Assembly (NCBI RefSeq): GCF_003477995.1
Contig: NZ_QUEM01000032.1
Span: 1-42,488 of the forward strand
Reading direction: 5' to 3'
From: Bacteroides sp. OF04-15BH
GTDB lineage: Bacteria; Bacteroidota; Bacteroidia; Bacteroidales; Bacteroidaceae
Length of the DNA: 42,488 bases
The notes under the pieces are model-generated. The model saw only the letters and a list, made by a program, of their open reading frames with translations, was not told the DNA's origin and did not search any database. The position numbers and the translations under genes were made by a program. Each line of letters starts with the position of its first letter. Position 1 is the stretch's first letter. Shown in pieces: positions 8,999 through 16,197 of this stretch.

Positions 8999-9202
8999 AT
9001 GTTTGGAATTGGAACACAAGAAATTCTTTTTATATTACTGATTGTATTGTTGTTTTTCGGAGGCAAGAAAATACCGGAACTGATGAAGGGTCTTGGGAAA
9101 GGTGTGCGTTCATTTAAAGACGGAATGAATAATATCGAGAAAGATGCAAATGGGTCTGAAGAGGTTTCTGCTAACACGGAAAAAAGAAATAGTAATGGAT
9201 AA
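8999..9202 (+). CDS. tatA: Sec-independent protein translocase TatA
   Basis: The 67-residue protein has the TatA layout: a short N-terminal membrane helix (residues 6-20), the hinge Phe-Gly-Gly-Lys-Lys-Ile-Pro-Glu-Leu (about 20-28), an amphipathic helix ([16 protein letters not shown]) and a charged tail. TatA forms the size-adjustable pore for folded proteins. The stop overlaps the tatC start by 8 bases. Two Tat-motif proteins in the same operon (at 3191 and 4606) are natural substrates. The gene is AT-rich. Confidence 0.93.
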   Translation: MFGIGTQEILFILLIVLLFFGGKKIPELMKGLGKGVRSFKDGMNNIEKDANGSEEVSANTEKRNSNG

Positions 9203-9998
9203 TGACAAGCAATCGTTTTGGGATCATCTTGATGTGTTACGTGCGGCGATAATCAGAATCGTCGCCGTAACCGTTATATTCGGAGTTTTGGCTTTCTTTT
9301 TTAAGGAACAACTGTTCGCTGTCGTTCTTGCTCCAAAAGATTCCGGATTCATAACCTACCGATTGTTTGATGTCATAAATGGGATGGTAACAGATTCTTA
9401 TATTACTGATTTTTCCATAAGGCTCATCAATACTGGATTGGCGGAGCAGTTTATCATACATATGAAAACTGCAATGTATGCAGGAGTATTATGCGCTTCT
9501 CCCTATATTCTTTATCAATTATTTAGATTCGTTTCTCCTGCCTTATATACCAATGAACGTAAATATGCTACACGGGTTGTAGGTAGCGGCTATTTGATGT
9601 TTGTTGTGGGAGTACTACTCAGTTATTATATGATTTTTCCACTGACATTCCGCTTTTTAGGAACTTACCAAGTAAGCGGAGAGGTTGAAAATATGATAAC
9701 ATTACAATCCTATATATCGACACTTGTAATTATGTCGCTGGCGATGGGAATTGTTTTCGAGATGCCGGTCCTGTCATGGCTGTTTGCCAAACTAGGATTC
9801 CTTTCAGCGGATTTTATGTGTCGTTATCGTAAACATGCTGTCATAATCATTCTAATTATTGCAGCTATTATTACACCGACTTCCGACATTTTCACTCTAT
9901 TGCTTGTCTCCCTGCCAATGTGGATTTTGTATGAGATAAGTATTTATATAGTAAAAATAGCAACAACGTGTAAAAATGAAATTACTATTACAATATAA
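9195..9998 (+). CDS. tatC: Sec-independent protein translocase TatC
   Basis: The 267-residue protein has six predicted membrane spans and the TatC N-terminal signature [10 protein letters not shown], with Asp where most homologues have Glu. TatC recognises twin-arginine signals and recruits TatA. The start at 9195 matches the family N-terminus and overlaps tatA; the upstream Met at 9144 would add residues lying within tatA. The 3' end overlaps rteA by 23 bases, so the export genes and the ICE regulator are probably on one mRNA. No separate TatB is present, as expected for a two-component TatAC system. Confidence 0.93.
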   Translation: MDNDKQSFWDHLDVLRAAIIRIVAVTVIFGVLAFFFKEQLFAVVLAPKDSGFITYRLFDVINGMVTDSYITDFSIRLINTGLAEQFIIHMKTAMYAGVLCASPYILYQLFRFVSPALYTNERKYATRVVGSGYLMFVVGVLLSYYMIFPLTFRFLGTYQVSGEVENMITLQSYISTLVIMSLAMGIVFEMPVLSWLFAKLGFLSADFMCRYRKHAVIIILIIAAIITPTSDIFTLLLVSLPMWILYEISIYIVKIATTCKNEITITI

Positions 9999-12288
9999 GA
10001 TTCTGCTTGGATATTTAATATTAACGACAGTATTGGGTGGTGTAATAGCTATTTTTATACATGAACGACATCAATTAAGAGACATAGAACTAGAAACGGC
10101 AAAGATTCGCTCGGTACGTCTTGGCATAAACAAGATGCATCGCAACATAATGGAGCTTGCTATTAGTGGTGAAAGTGTAGTTGTATGGGATAAAGCAGAC
10201 TATCAAAACTATCTCCATCATCGCCTACAGACAGACAGTATACTACAAACATTGGAGCCTCTTTGTCGGGAGTATGTACAATCCAATCAGATAGATACCC
10301 TACGTTATTTGTTAGCTGAAAAAGAAACACATCTGCTACATATTATGCAGAATATCAAACAACGAAATGAAAGGGAGGAAATGCTGGCAAACCAGCTGCC
10401 TGAAGTGGCAAAACGGGCAACAAGAGTCCGTACTGTTGAGCAAAAGAAAAAAGGAATTGCCGGATTCTTCGGTATGAAGGAAGAAATACGGATAATGCCA
10501 TCCAACAAAGAACTGCACGCTTTCAGCGACAGCCTGATAGCCACACAGCAACGACAGGCACAAAAAATGGATACATACGCTGACAGTCTGCGTATTCGCA
10601 ATAGGGAATTGAACAGAACACTGAACAGTCTATTAAGAGACCTTGACAGGCAGGCATATCTTTTATTTAGCAAAAGCGAACAGAAAATAGAGGATACTTG
10701 GAATGAATCATTCTGGCTATTAGCAATAACCTTGTCAGTTGCAATTGGCTTGCTGTTTCTGTCTTACCTCACCATTCACCGTGAAATCAAGCGCAATGTT
10801 GACGAAAAAAGAAAATGCGAGAAACTAATCGAAAAATTACAGGAAACCATCCGGCAGAACGAGGAATTGACAAAAGAAAGACAGAACATCATGCAAACTA
10901 TCACCCATGAACTACGTTCTCCGCTATCTGCTATACGCGGATATGCGGAAATGATAGTTACTGATGAAGAAAGTTCTCTCCGTATCCGCCATGCGAATAT
11001 CATAGGTGAAGCTTCCGGGCGGATGGCAGGAATGATAGACACACTGCTGAATTATTTTCATTTGGACAGCGGAAAGGAAACTGTTCGTTCCCTTCCATTC
11101 AGGTTAAAAAGCATTGCGGACACATTGGAGATAGAGTTTATGCCACAGATGGAAAAGAAGCGGCTGGCATTTGAAACAGTCAATGAGGTGGACAAGGTGG
11201 TCATGGGTGACCGAAACCTAATACTTCGCATCGGCAGCAATCTGCTGTCCAATGCGCTGAAGTTTACGCAGAAAGGTTCGATCAAATTAATTACCAAATA
11301 TTCTGATGGTAATTTCATATTGGTAGTGGACGATACCGGTACAGGGATAGACAAGGAGAAACAAGAACAGATATTCAAGCCATTTGAGCGGCTGGGCAAC
11401 GCCGCCACGCAGGACGGTTTTGGGTTGGGACTCGCCATCGTAAGGAGTCTTACGGAGCTGATGGGGGGTAACATCAGGGTGGAAAGCGTGCTAGAAAAAG
11501 GCAGTCGGTTTACCGTCACACTGCCGCTAGAAAAGGCGACCGAAACAGAAAGACAACCCTATACCATAACGCACAATCTTTCCGGCTGTTCCGTGCTTTC
11601 CATAGACAATGACCGGATGATACTTGACATGCTGCATGACATGTTCGAGCAAAGCGGAGTGCATTGTGAAATCTGTACAGACATGGGCCGGCTCACGGAA
11701 AAACTACGCGATAACCACTATGACCTGCTGACGACCGACCTGAAGATGCATAATTTCAGCGGCTATGACATTCTGGAACTGCTCCGTACGTCGGACATAG
11801 GAAACTCGCGCACCATCCCCGTGATGGTGGTGACCGGCTCGAAAAGTATCACAAAAGAGGAACTGGCAGGTGCGGGCTTCGGCTCGGTACTGTACAAGCC
11901 GTTCTCCATCGACGAACTGCTGGCAGCCGCAGAAGAATGTATCAGCGAGGACAGTCCCCCACGCGTAGACCTCGGCCCGCTGTTTGCATACGGCGAGAAG
12001 CGGCAGAGGCTGGAATGTCTGGTCAGGGAAACGGAGAAGGAAATGGCCGCCATACGGGAGGAAGCGGAAAGGTGTGACAGGGACAGACTGGACTACTGGA
12101 TACACCATATCCGCAGCTCGTGGATGCTGATACATGCCGAAGGGCCGCTGCAGGAGCTGTATGACGTGCTCCACGGAAACGGGACAGCAGAAGAAATCAG
12201 GGAGTATGCCGGAAAGGTAATCAGTCAAGGCGAAACGATCATCCGGCTCGCTCGAAAGGAAATGGAGAGAACGGTATGGGAAGAATAA
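9976..12288 (+). CDS. rteA: RteA hybrid sensor histidine kinase
   Basis: The 770-residue protein has an N-terminal membrane helix (about 7-27), an external sensing region, a second span (about 255-280), a HisKA domain with phospho-acceptor His311 (ITHELRSP), an ATPase domain (N box ...NLLSNALKF; DTGTGID; GFGLGLAIV), a receiver domain with Asp588, and a C-terminal HPt-like helix with His711. In CTnDOT, RteA senses an unknown cue and activates RteB. Here it overlaps tatC and rteB rather than following tetQ. The first ~460 codons are AT-rich and the rest GC-rich, with the change near 11380, so the gene may itself be a recombinant. Confidence 0.9.
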   Translation: MKLLLQYKILLGYLILTTVLGGVIAIFIHERHQLRDIELETAKIRSVRLGINKMHRNIMELAISGESVVVWDKADYQNYLHHRLQTDSILQTLEPLCREYVQSNQIDTLRYLLAEKETHLLHIMQNIKQRNEREEMLANQLPEVAKRATRVRTVEQKKKGIAGFFGMKEEIRIMPSNKELHAFSDSLIATQQRQAQKMDTYADSLRIRNRELNRTLNSLLRDLDRQAYLLFSKSEQKIEDTWNESFWLLAITLSVAIGLLFLSYLTIHREIKRNVDEKRKCEKLIEKLQETIRQNEELTKERQNIMQTITHELRSPLSAIRGYAEMIVTDEESSLRIRHANIIGEASGRMAGMIDTLLNYFHLDSGKETVRSLPFRLKSIADTLEIEFMPQMEKKRLAFETVNEVDKVVMGDRNLILRIGSNLLSNALKFTQKGSIKLITKYSDGNFILVVDDTGTGIDKEKQEQIFKPFERLGNAATQDGFGLGLAIVRSLTELMGGNIRVESVLEKGSRFTVTLPLEKATETERQPYTITHNLSGCSVLSIDNDRMILDMLHDMFEQSGVHCEICTDMGRLTEKLRDNHYDLLTTDLKMHNFSGYDILELLRTSDIGNSRTIPVMVVTGSKSITKEELAGAGFGSVLYKPFSIDELLAAAEECISEDSPPRVDLGPLFAYGEKRQRLECLVRETEKEMAAIREEAERCDRDRLDYWIHHIRSSWMLIHAEGPLQELYDVLHGNGTAEEIREYAGKVISQGETIIRLARKEMERTVWEE

Positions 12289-13586
12289 TAGTGATAGAGG
12301 ACAACCCGGTATTCCGTGATCATGTCTGCGGAATGCTGGAGAAGGCAGGCTACGAGACCCGCACTGCATACGACTGTGCCGGGGCACGGAGGCTGCTGGA
12401 GGAACTGGAGGATGGGGACATCATCGTGTCGGACCTGCGTCTGCCCGACGGAGAATGTACGGAAGTGCTGGAGCGGATGCGGGCAGCGGGTATCAGAAAC
12501 CCGTTTGTCATCATGACCGACTATGCGCAGGTCGCGTCGGCGGTCAGCTCCATGAGGCTGGGAGCCGAGGACTATATCCCCAAGACCCTGCTGCAGGAAA
12601 AGCTGCTTCCGAGGATAAATGAGCTGGTACGCAAATCGGAAAGAAGGCATACCATGCCCATACTGGAGCGCAGAAGTGCCGCATTCCGAACAATCGACCG
12701 GCGTATCTCACTGGTAGCCCCGACGGACATAGGGGTGCTGATACTTGGAGAAAACGGCACGGGCAAGGAACACGTAGCAGAAAAGATACATGCGCAGAGT
12801 ACCCGGCAGAAAGGTCCGTTTGTCGCGATAGACTGCGGTATGCTGACACGGGAGCTGGCGGCATCCGAGCTGTTCGGATACGAGAAAGGCGCATTTACGG
12901 GAGCCATAACCGGAAAGAAGGGCTGCATGGCGGAGGCTGACGGCGGCACGCTGTTTCTGGACGAGGTGGGCAACCTGCCCGCTGAGGTACAGCAGAAACT
13001 GCTACGTGCGCTGCAGACCAAATGCTACCGTCCGACGGGCTGCACCCGCGAGCGGAAAGCGGATGTGCGCATCGTGGCGGCGACCAACGAGAATCTGGAG
13101 AAGGCAGTGGAGGAAGGACGTTTCCGGCGGGACCTGTATCACCGCCTGAAGGAGTTTGTCATCAAGATACCGCCGCTGCGGGAGTGCCGGGAGGACATAC
13201 TGCCCCTTGCGGAGTTTTTCCGGGAGCTTGCCAACGAGGAACTGGGACGGCATACGGAAGGATTCGACAAGGAGGCGGAAAAGGAACTCATGAGGCGGAT
13301 GTGGGCAGGAAATGTGAGGGAACTGAAACAGACGGTGCGTTCCGCCGTCCTGCTGACGGAAGGAAGGCTGATAGGAGCCGACAGGCTGGAAGCGGAAAGT
13401 ACGGCACAGGCAGGCAGCTCCCTGCTGCTGAAAGACGGGAATGAGGAAAGGGAACGCATCGTGCGGGCACTGGCACAGGCGGACGGGAACCGCGAAGTGA
13501 CTGCCGGACTGCTGGGTATCAGCCGCACGACCCTGTACAACAAGATGAAAGAATACGGTATCATGCAGAAAAAGAGCGAAAAATGA
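12276..13586 (+). CDS. rteB: RteB sigma-54-dependent response regulator
   Basis: The 436-residue NtrC-type activator has a receiver domain with Asp53, a AAA+ domain with Walker A GENGTGKE (158-165), the sigma-54-contacting GAFTGA loop (205-210) and Walker B GGTLFLDE, and a Fis-type helix-turn-helix at the C-terminus (about 395-430). In CTnDOT, RteB activates rteC and functions needed for excision and transfer. It overlaps rteA by 13 bases, fitting a coupled two-component pair. All key motifs are intact, so it should be a working activator. Confidence 0.93.
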   Translation: MGRIIVIEDNPVFRDHVCGMLEKAGYETRTAYDCAGARRLLEELEDGDIIVSDLRLPDGECTEVLERMRAAGIRNPFVIMTDYAQVASAVSSMRLGAEDYIPKTLLQEKLLPRINELVRKSERRHTMPILERRSAAFRTIDRRISLVAPTDIGVLILGENGTGKEHVAEKIHAQSTRQKGPFVAIDCGMLTRELAASELFGYEKGAFTGAITGKKGCMAEADGGTLFLDEVGNLPAEVQQKLLRALQTKCYRPTGCTRERKADVRIVAATNENLEKAVEEGRFRRDLYHRLKEFVIKIPPLRECREDILPLAEFFRELANEELGRHTEGFDKEAEKELMRRMWAGNVRELKQTVRSAVLLTEGRLIGADRLEAESTAQAGSSLLLKDGNEERERIVRALAQADGNREVTAGLLGISRTTLYNKMKEYGIMQKKSEK

Positions 13587-13607
13587 GAAAATTTCGACTG
13601 AAAATCC

Positions 13608-13615
13608 TATCTTTG
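13608..13615 (+). promoter_or_regulatory. Promoter -7 box of the leader RNA downstream of rteB
   Basis: TATCTTTG fits the TAnnTTTG consensus and lies 22 bases after the rteB stop. Transcription would start near 13622 and enter the folded leader. Confidence 0.5.
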
Positions 13616-13621
13616 CATGAA

Positions 13622-13850
13622 CATAGGAGAAAAACGGTACGGAGAAACACGGTTTCCCGTACCGATTAAGATATAGTATAGAATAAGACCGCAAGGCGTT
13701 CTAATGGAAATCTGGTAAATTTCGACATCGGGAGCGATTGCGTGATGCTTATGCTATGCCTTGGCATAGCGTGCATTCGCGTATATTTCCCGATTGGCTT
13801 TACCAGAGCCTCCATTAGAAATAACGTGTATTGCACGCTATTTTTTTATT
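13622..13850 (+). ncRNA. Highly structured leader or small RNA, candidate attenuator
   Basis: A first hairpin pairs 13635-13642 with 13657-13664, with a further 5-pair stem inside. A second, ~122-base arm has three stacked helices: 13699-13708 with 13811-13820 (10 pairs), 13711-13719 with 13799-13807 (9) and 13727-13733 with 13788-13794 (7), capped by a hairpin around 13754-13769. Part of that cap, 13767-13775, is also perfectly complementary (9 pairs) to 13832-13840, which is followed by seven Ts. This is either a pseudoknot or a choice between a terminator and another fold. The next gene starts at 13874. No known family was recognised. Confidence 0.6.
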
Positions 13851-13873
13851 TTACGGCTTCCGGTCGCAACAGA

Positions 13874-14326
13874 ATGACCGCTATGGCAAAAGTCCGATTA
13901 CTCGCCGTCCTGACAATGGACGGCTGTCCGGCAGAAACAACCGGTCTGTCCGGGCGATGGCTTGGTTCCGACCAGTACGGGATAGGTGCGCTGAAAGAGG
14001 CTGCTACCTGCGTCCTGACAGAAGACACGTCGCTGACACTCCTCTCCAGCCGGATGGAAAACACCGGCGATTCCCTGAACTATCTGATAGAAGCAACCGA
14101 AAAGACGGCAGGCATCATCAACGGCATGATACGGATGCGGCTTGTAGATGAAATCATCCTCTACATGGTTCCCGTCATTGCGGGAAACGGCAGCAGGCTG
14201 TTCCAGTCGTCGCTGCCCGAAAGCGAATGGACATGTACGGAAAGCAGACAATGGAAGGATGGTATGGTAAGGATAGCCTACGGACGGAAAACACCCCGCC
14301 AACGGGTGGTGACGTTCGGAAAATGA
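13874..14326 (+). CDS. RibD C-terminal/dihydrofolate reductase-like protein
   Basis: The ~150-residue protein resembles the RibD_C family: an N-terminal strand of the type VRLLAVLTMDGC (about residues 6-17) and a later segment RMRLVDEIILYMVPVIAGNG (about 92-111) with the family's strand-loop pattern. Members reduce pteridine- or pyrimidine-type substrates with NADPH; in Bacteroides ICEs such genes are usually labelled dihydrofolate reductase without proof. The start is 13874 or 13883; the upstream in-frame ATG at 13742 lies within the folded leader. The gene sits between rteB and rteC and is preceded by the candidate attenuator, so its expression may be conditionally blocked. Confidence 0.65.
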   Translation: MTAMAKVRLLAVLTMDGCPAETTGLSGRWLGSDQYGIGALKEAATCVLTEDTSLTLLSSRMENTGDSLNYLIEATEKTAGIINGMIRMRLVDEIILYMVPVIAGNGSRLFQSSLPESEWTCTESRQWKDGMVRIAYGRKTPRQRVVTFGK

Positions 14327-14370
14327 ACGTTCCGTACGTTCAAAAAGTGAACGTACGTTCAGATTCTGAA
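14324..14370. promoter_or_regulatory. Three consecutive palindromes upstream of rteC
   Basis: TGAACGT-N5-ACGTTCA (14324-14342), the perfect palindrome TGAACGTACGTTCA (14348-14361) and TTCAGATTCTGAA (14358-14370) follow one another directly at the end of the RibD-like gene. They look like a multi-site operator or activator array for rteC. RteB is a candidate binder, but no -24/-12 sigma-54 promoter was found nearby. Confidence 0.5.
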
Positions 14371-14491
14371 CAAAAAATGAGGTGTCGGGAGAAGCTCCAA
14401 AAAATATTTTCAGCAAATATTACACTGAATATCAGTAAGATATACGTACGCTAAAAGAAAAACGCTCCCACAGGACCGCAATTTGTCCCAT

Positions 14492-14537
14492 AGTTTTATG
14501 TGCGCACACTTCAAACCAAGTGTAATAACATAAAACT
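14492..14537 (+). promoter_or_regulatory. Stem-loop in the rteC leader
   Basis: AGTTTTATGT pairs with ACATAAAACT (10 pairs) and encloses ACACTT/AAGTGT. It ends 8 bases before the rteC ATG, where it could occlude translation initiation. Confidence 0.5.
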
Positions 14538-14545
14538 GAAAGAAA

Positions 14546-15163
14546 ATGGAACACCTCATATTGACAGAAACAGACTTCTTCCGTCTGATAGACAACCCCG
14601 GCTCTACCGGACTGGGAACCGCATACAACGAGTTCACGACCACAGTCGTATCCCTGTGCAAGGAAAAGGAAAGTATCTGCCGGACTGTTTTCGCACTGAG
14701 CTATGCGGAAACGGAACTGCAATATCACGATGCCATGCAGGAGACGGACTCCAGCCGCAGCATGTATGTGAGAAAGGCGCTGTCGTTTGTGCGCAAGATG
14801 CTGAAATATTATCAGGTAGGGCTGCATCGAGGCGGAGCCTTTGACGGAGGCGAAAAGACAAACCAAAGGCAGGACGAAGTCCCAGCGATGCAGTGGACGG
14901 GAAGCACGGCCGAGCTGGTGGAACTGATTTACGGTCTGGACGAGATGAAGCTCATCAACGGAGGGGAAACGGGCATCAAGGAACTGCTGGCGAGATTCTG
15001 CCGCATGTTCGGTGTGGAGATAAAGGAGAACCAGTGCTACAACACCTATGCGGATATCAAGCGGCGGAAGAACGAGAGCCGGACGTATTTCTTTGACAGG
15101 GCGGCGGAACGGCTGAACCGCAGGATGATGCGGGACGAGGAGGCGGAACGGAAGAGGCGGTGA
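14546..15163 (+). CDS. rteC: RteC regulatory protein
   Basis: The 205-residue protein matches the RteC family in length and in its C-terminal half: a WTGSTAELVELIYGLDEM segment (about 115-132) and a basic end with IKRRKNESRTYFFDRAAERL at about 169-188. In CTnDOT, RteC binds upstream of the excision operon and activates excision genes once RteA/RteB are active. The gene is monocistronic by position, with its own folded leader and a palindrome array upstream. It ends before a new promoter at 15217. Confidence 0.85.
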   Translation: MEHLILTETDFFRLIDNPGSTGLGTAYNEFTTTVVSLCKEKESICRTVFALSYAETELQYHDAMQETDSSRSMYVRKALSFVRKMLKYYQVGLHRGGAFDGGEKTNQRQDEVPAMQWTGSTAELVELIYGLDEMKLINGGETGIKELLARFCRMFGVEIKENQCYNTYADIKRRKNESRTYFFDRAAERLNRRMMRDEEAERKRR

Positions 15164-15216
15164 AGCCGTTCGTCAGAAAAACAGGTATCCGAAAAAGGGA
15201 TTTGCCGAAAAATTCT

Positions 15217-15224
15217 TATCTTTG
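15217..15224 (+). promoter_or_regulatory. Promoter -7 box for the small-protein/GNAT pair
   Basis: TATCTTTG fits TAnnTTTG and lies 28 bases upstream of the start at 15253. The nearest TTTG (15201) is closer than the usual -33 spacing. Confidence 0.45.
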
Positions 15225-15252
15225 CAGCAGAGAACCAAATCATTAACAAGTC

Positions 15253-15411
15253 ATGGCATTAGAAATCAAAGCAATTCCTACGCTGAAAGGGAAAGAAGCC
15301 GAACGTTTCGTGAAGGAAGCGGACAAGGCTTACCAAAAGAAGGAGAAAACAGATTTCAGCAAGCAGGTGAAAATAGCCCGTGCCATATTGAAAAAAGCCA
15401 ATATGTTGTAA
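15253..15411 (+). CDS. Small basic protein, possible antitoxin partner of the GNAT enzyme
   Basis: This 52-residue lysine-rich protein starts MALEIKAIPTLKGKEAERF and is largely helical by composition. It was identified because it follows a good promoter box and ends 2 bases before the GNAT start codon, an arrangement typical of antitoxin-toxin pairs. It has no recognisable ribbon-helix-helix (DUF1778/TacA) motif, so the antitoxin idea rests on context only. It could instead be a simple leader or partner protein. Confidence 0.6.
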   Translation: MALEIKAIPTLKGKEAERFVKEADKAYQKKEKTDFSKQVKIARAILKKANML

Positions 15412-15413
15412 GT

Positions 15414-16019
15414 ATGGGATTCCTGTTAGATAAATGCAGTTTCTCTCCATTGGACGAAAAAGTCATTGCAGATTGCAGTCCTTTTTCATGCGGAAATGCA
15501 GACCTGGACGAGTTCTTTCAGCATGATGCCCCGCTTTACAGCAGGCAGATGCTGGGAAAGAGTTACTGCTTCAGGCTGGACGAGGACCCATCCGTGATAG
15601 TGTGTGCCTTTACGCTGTCGAATGACAGCATCCGTGTAGATATGCTGCCCAACAGCCGGGAGAAAAAAGTGCAGAAAAGCATTCCTTATTCCAAACAGAT
15701 GCGCCGTTATCCCGGTGTCCTGATTGGACGGTTGGGCATCAATGTGGAATTTGCCCACCGTGGGATAGGAAGCGAACTGATGGAGTTTATCAAATCATGG
15801 TTTATCGACACAGGTAACAAGACCGGATGCCGTTTCCTTATCGTGGATGCCTATAATGAAGAAATCCCATTGGGATATTATCTAAAGAACGGCTTCACAT
15901 TTCTGTTTTCAACGGAAAGTCAGGAAGCGGAGAATACGGGATTTGACAAAGACACGAAACTGAGGACCCGACTGATGTATTTTGACCTCATCGGACTGGT
16001 CGGTGAAGTGGAAGAATAA
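15414..16019 (+). CDS. GNAT-family N-acetyltransferase
   Basis: The 201-residue protein carries the GNAT acetyl-CoA-binding pattern: a beta strand ending GRLGINVEFAHRGIGSELM (about residues 102-120; the Arg-Gly-Ile-Gly is the pyrophosphate loop) and the later YNEEIPLGYYLKNGF segment. The N-terminal FSCGNADLDEFF resembles GNAT enzymes of the type found in toxin-antitoxin modules that acetylate aminoacyl-tRNA. The start at 15414 is chosen because it begins the conserved domain right after the small gene; the longer in-frame ORF overlaps that gene. Its function may be toxin-like or ordinary small-molecule acetylation. Confidence 0.82.
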   Translation: MGFLLDKCSFSPLDEKVIADCSPFSCGNADLDEFFQHDAPLYSRQMLGKSYCFRLDEDPSVIVCAFTLSNDSIRVDMLPNSREKKVQKSIPYSKQMRRYPGVLIGRLGINVEFAHRGIGSELMEFIKSWFIDTGNKTGCRFLIVDAYNEEIPLGYYLKNGFTFLFSTESQEAENTGFDKDTKLRTRLMYFDLIGLVGEVEE

Positions 16020-16052
16020 GAAAAGGCAATCACCTGACTAAAAAGACAATAA

Positions 16053-16091
16053 GCCTCCCAGGCGAGCTGAAAGGCAGCATACTTGGGGGGC
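16053..16091 (+). terminator. Terminator after the GNAT gene
   Basis: An 8-pair stem (16053-16060 with 16084-16091, one G-U) is followed by a T-rich tract. Confidence 0.5.
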
Positions 16092-16124
16092 GTTCTTTAT
16101 TTATAACGGGAACAGACAAAAAAG

Positions 16125-16172
16125 GAAAATCCGTAACACGACAGGGAAAGGCTGTACGTGCTACGGATTTTC
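16125..16172. terminator. Bidirectional terminator between GNAT gene and mob operon
   Basis: An 11-pair stem (16125-16135 with 16162-16172) extends through one mismatch by 4 more pairs. T-rich tracts follow on both strands, as suits two converging transcription units. Confidence 0.75.
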
Positions 16173-16197
16173 TCTTTTCATCTGACCGTATATCCGG

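Noticed and set aside
13699..13820. Transposable miniature element with terminal inverted repeats
   Set aside because: The arms look like a folded RNA with internal helices and a terminator, and no target-site duplication was found.
13622..13850. Identity with the CTnDOT small RNA RteR
   Set aside because: I cannot compare sequences here, and the position relative to rteB does not prove it.
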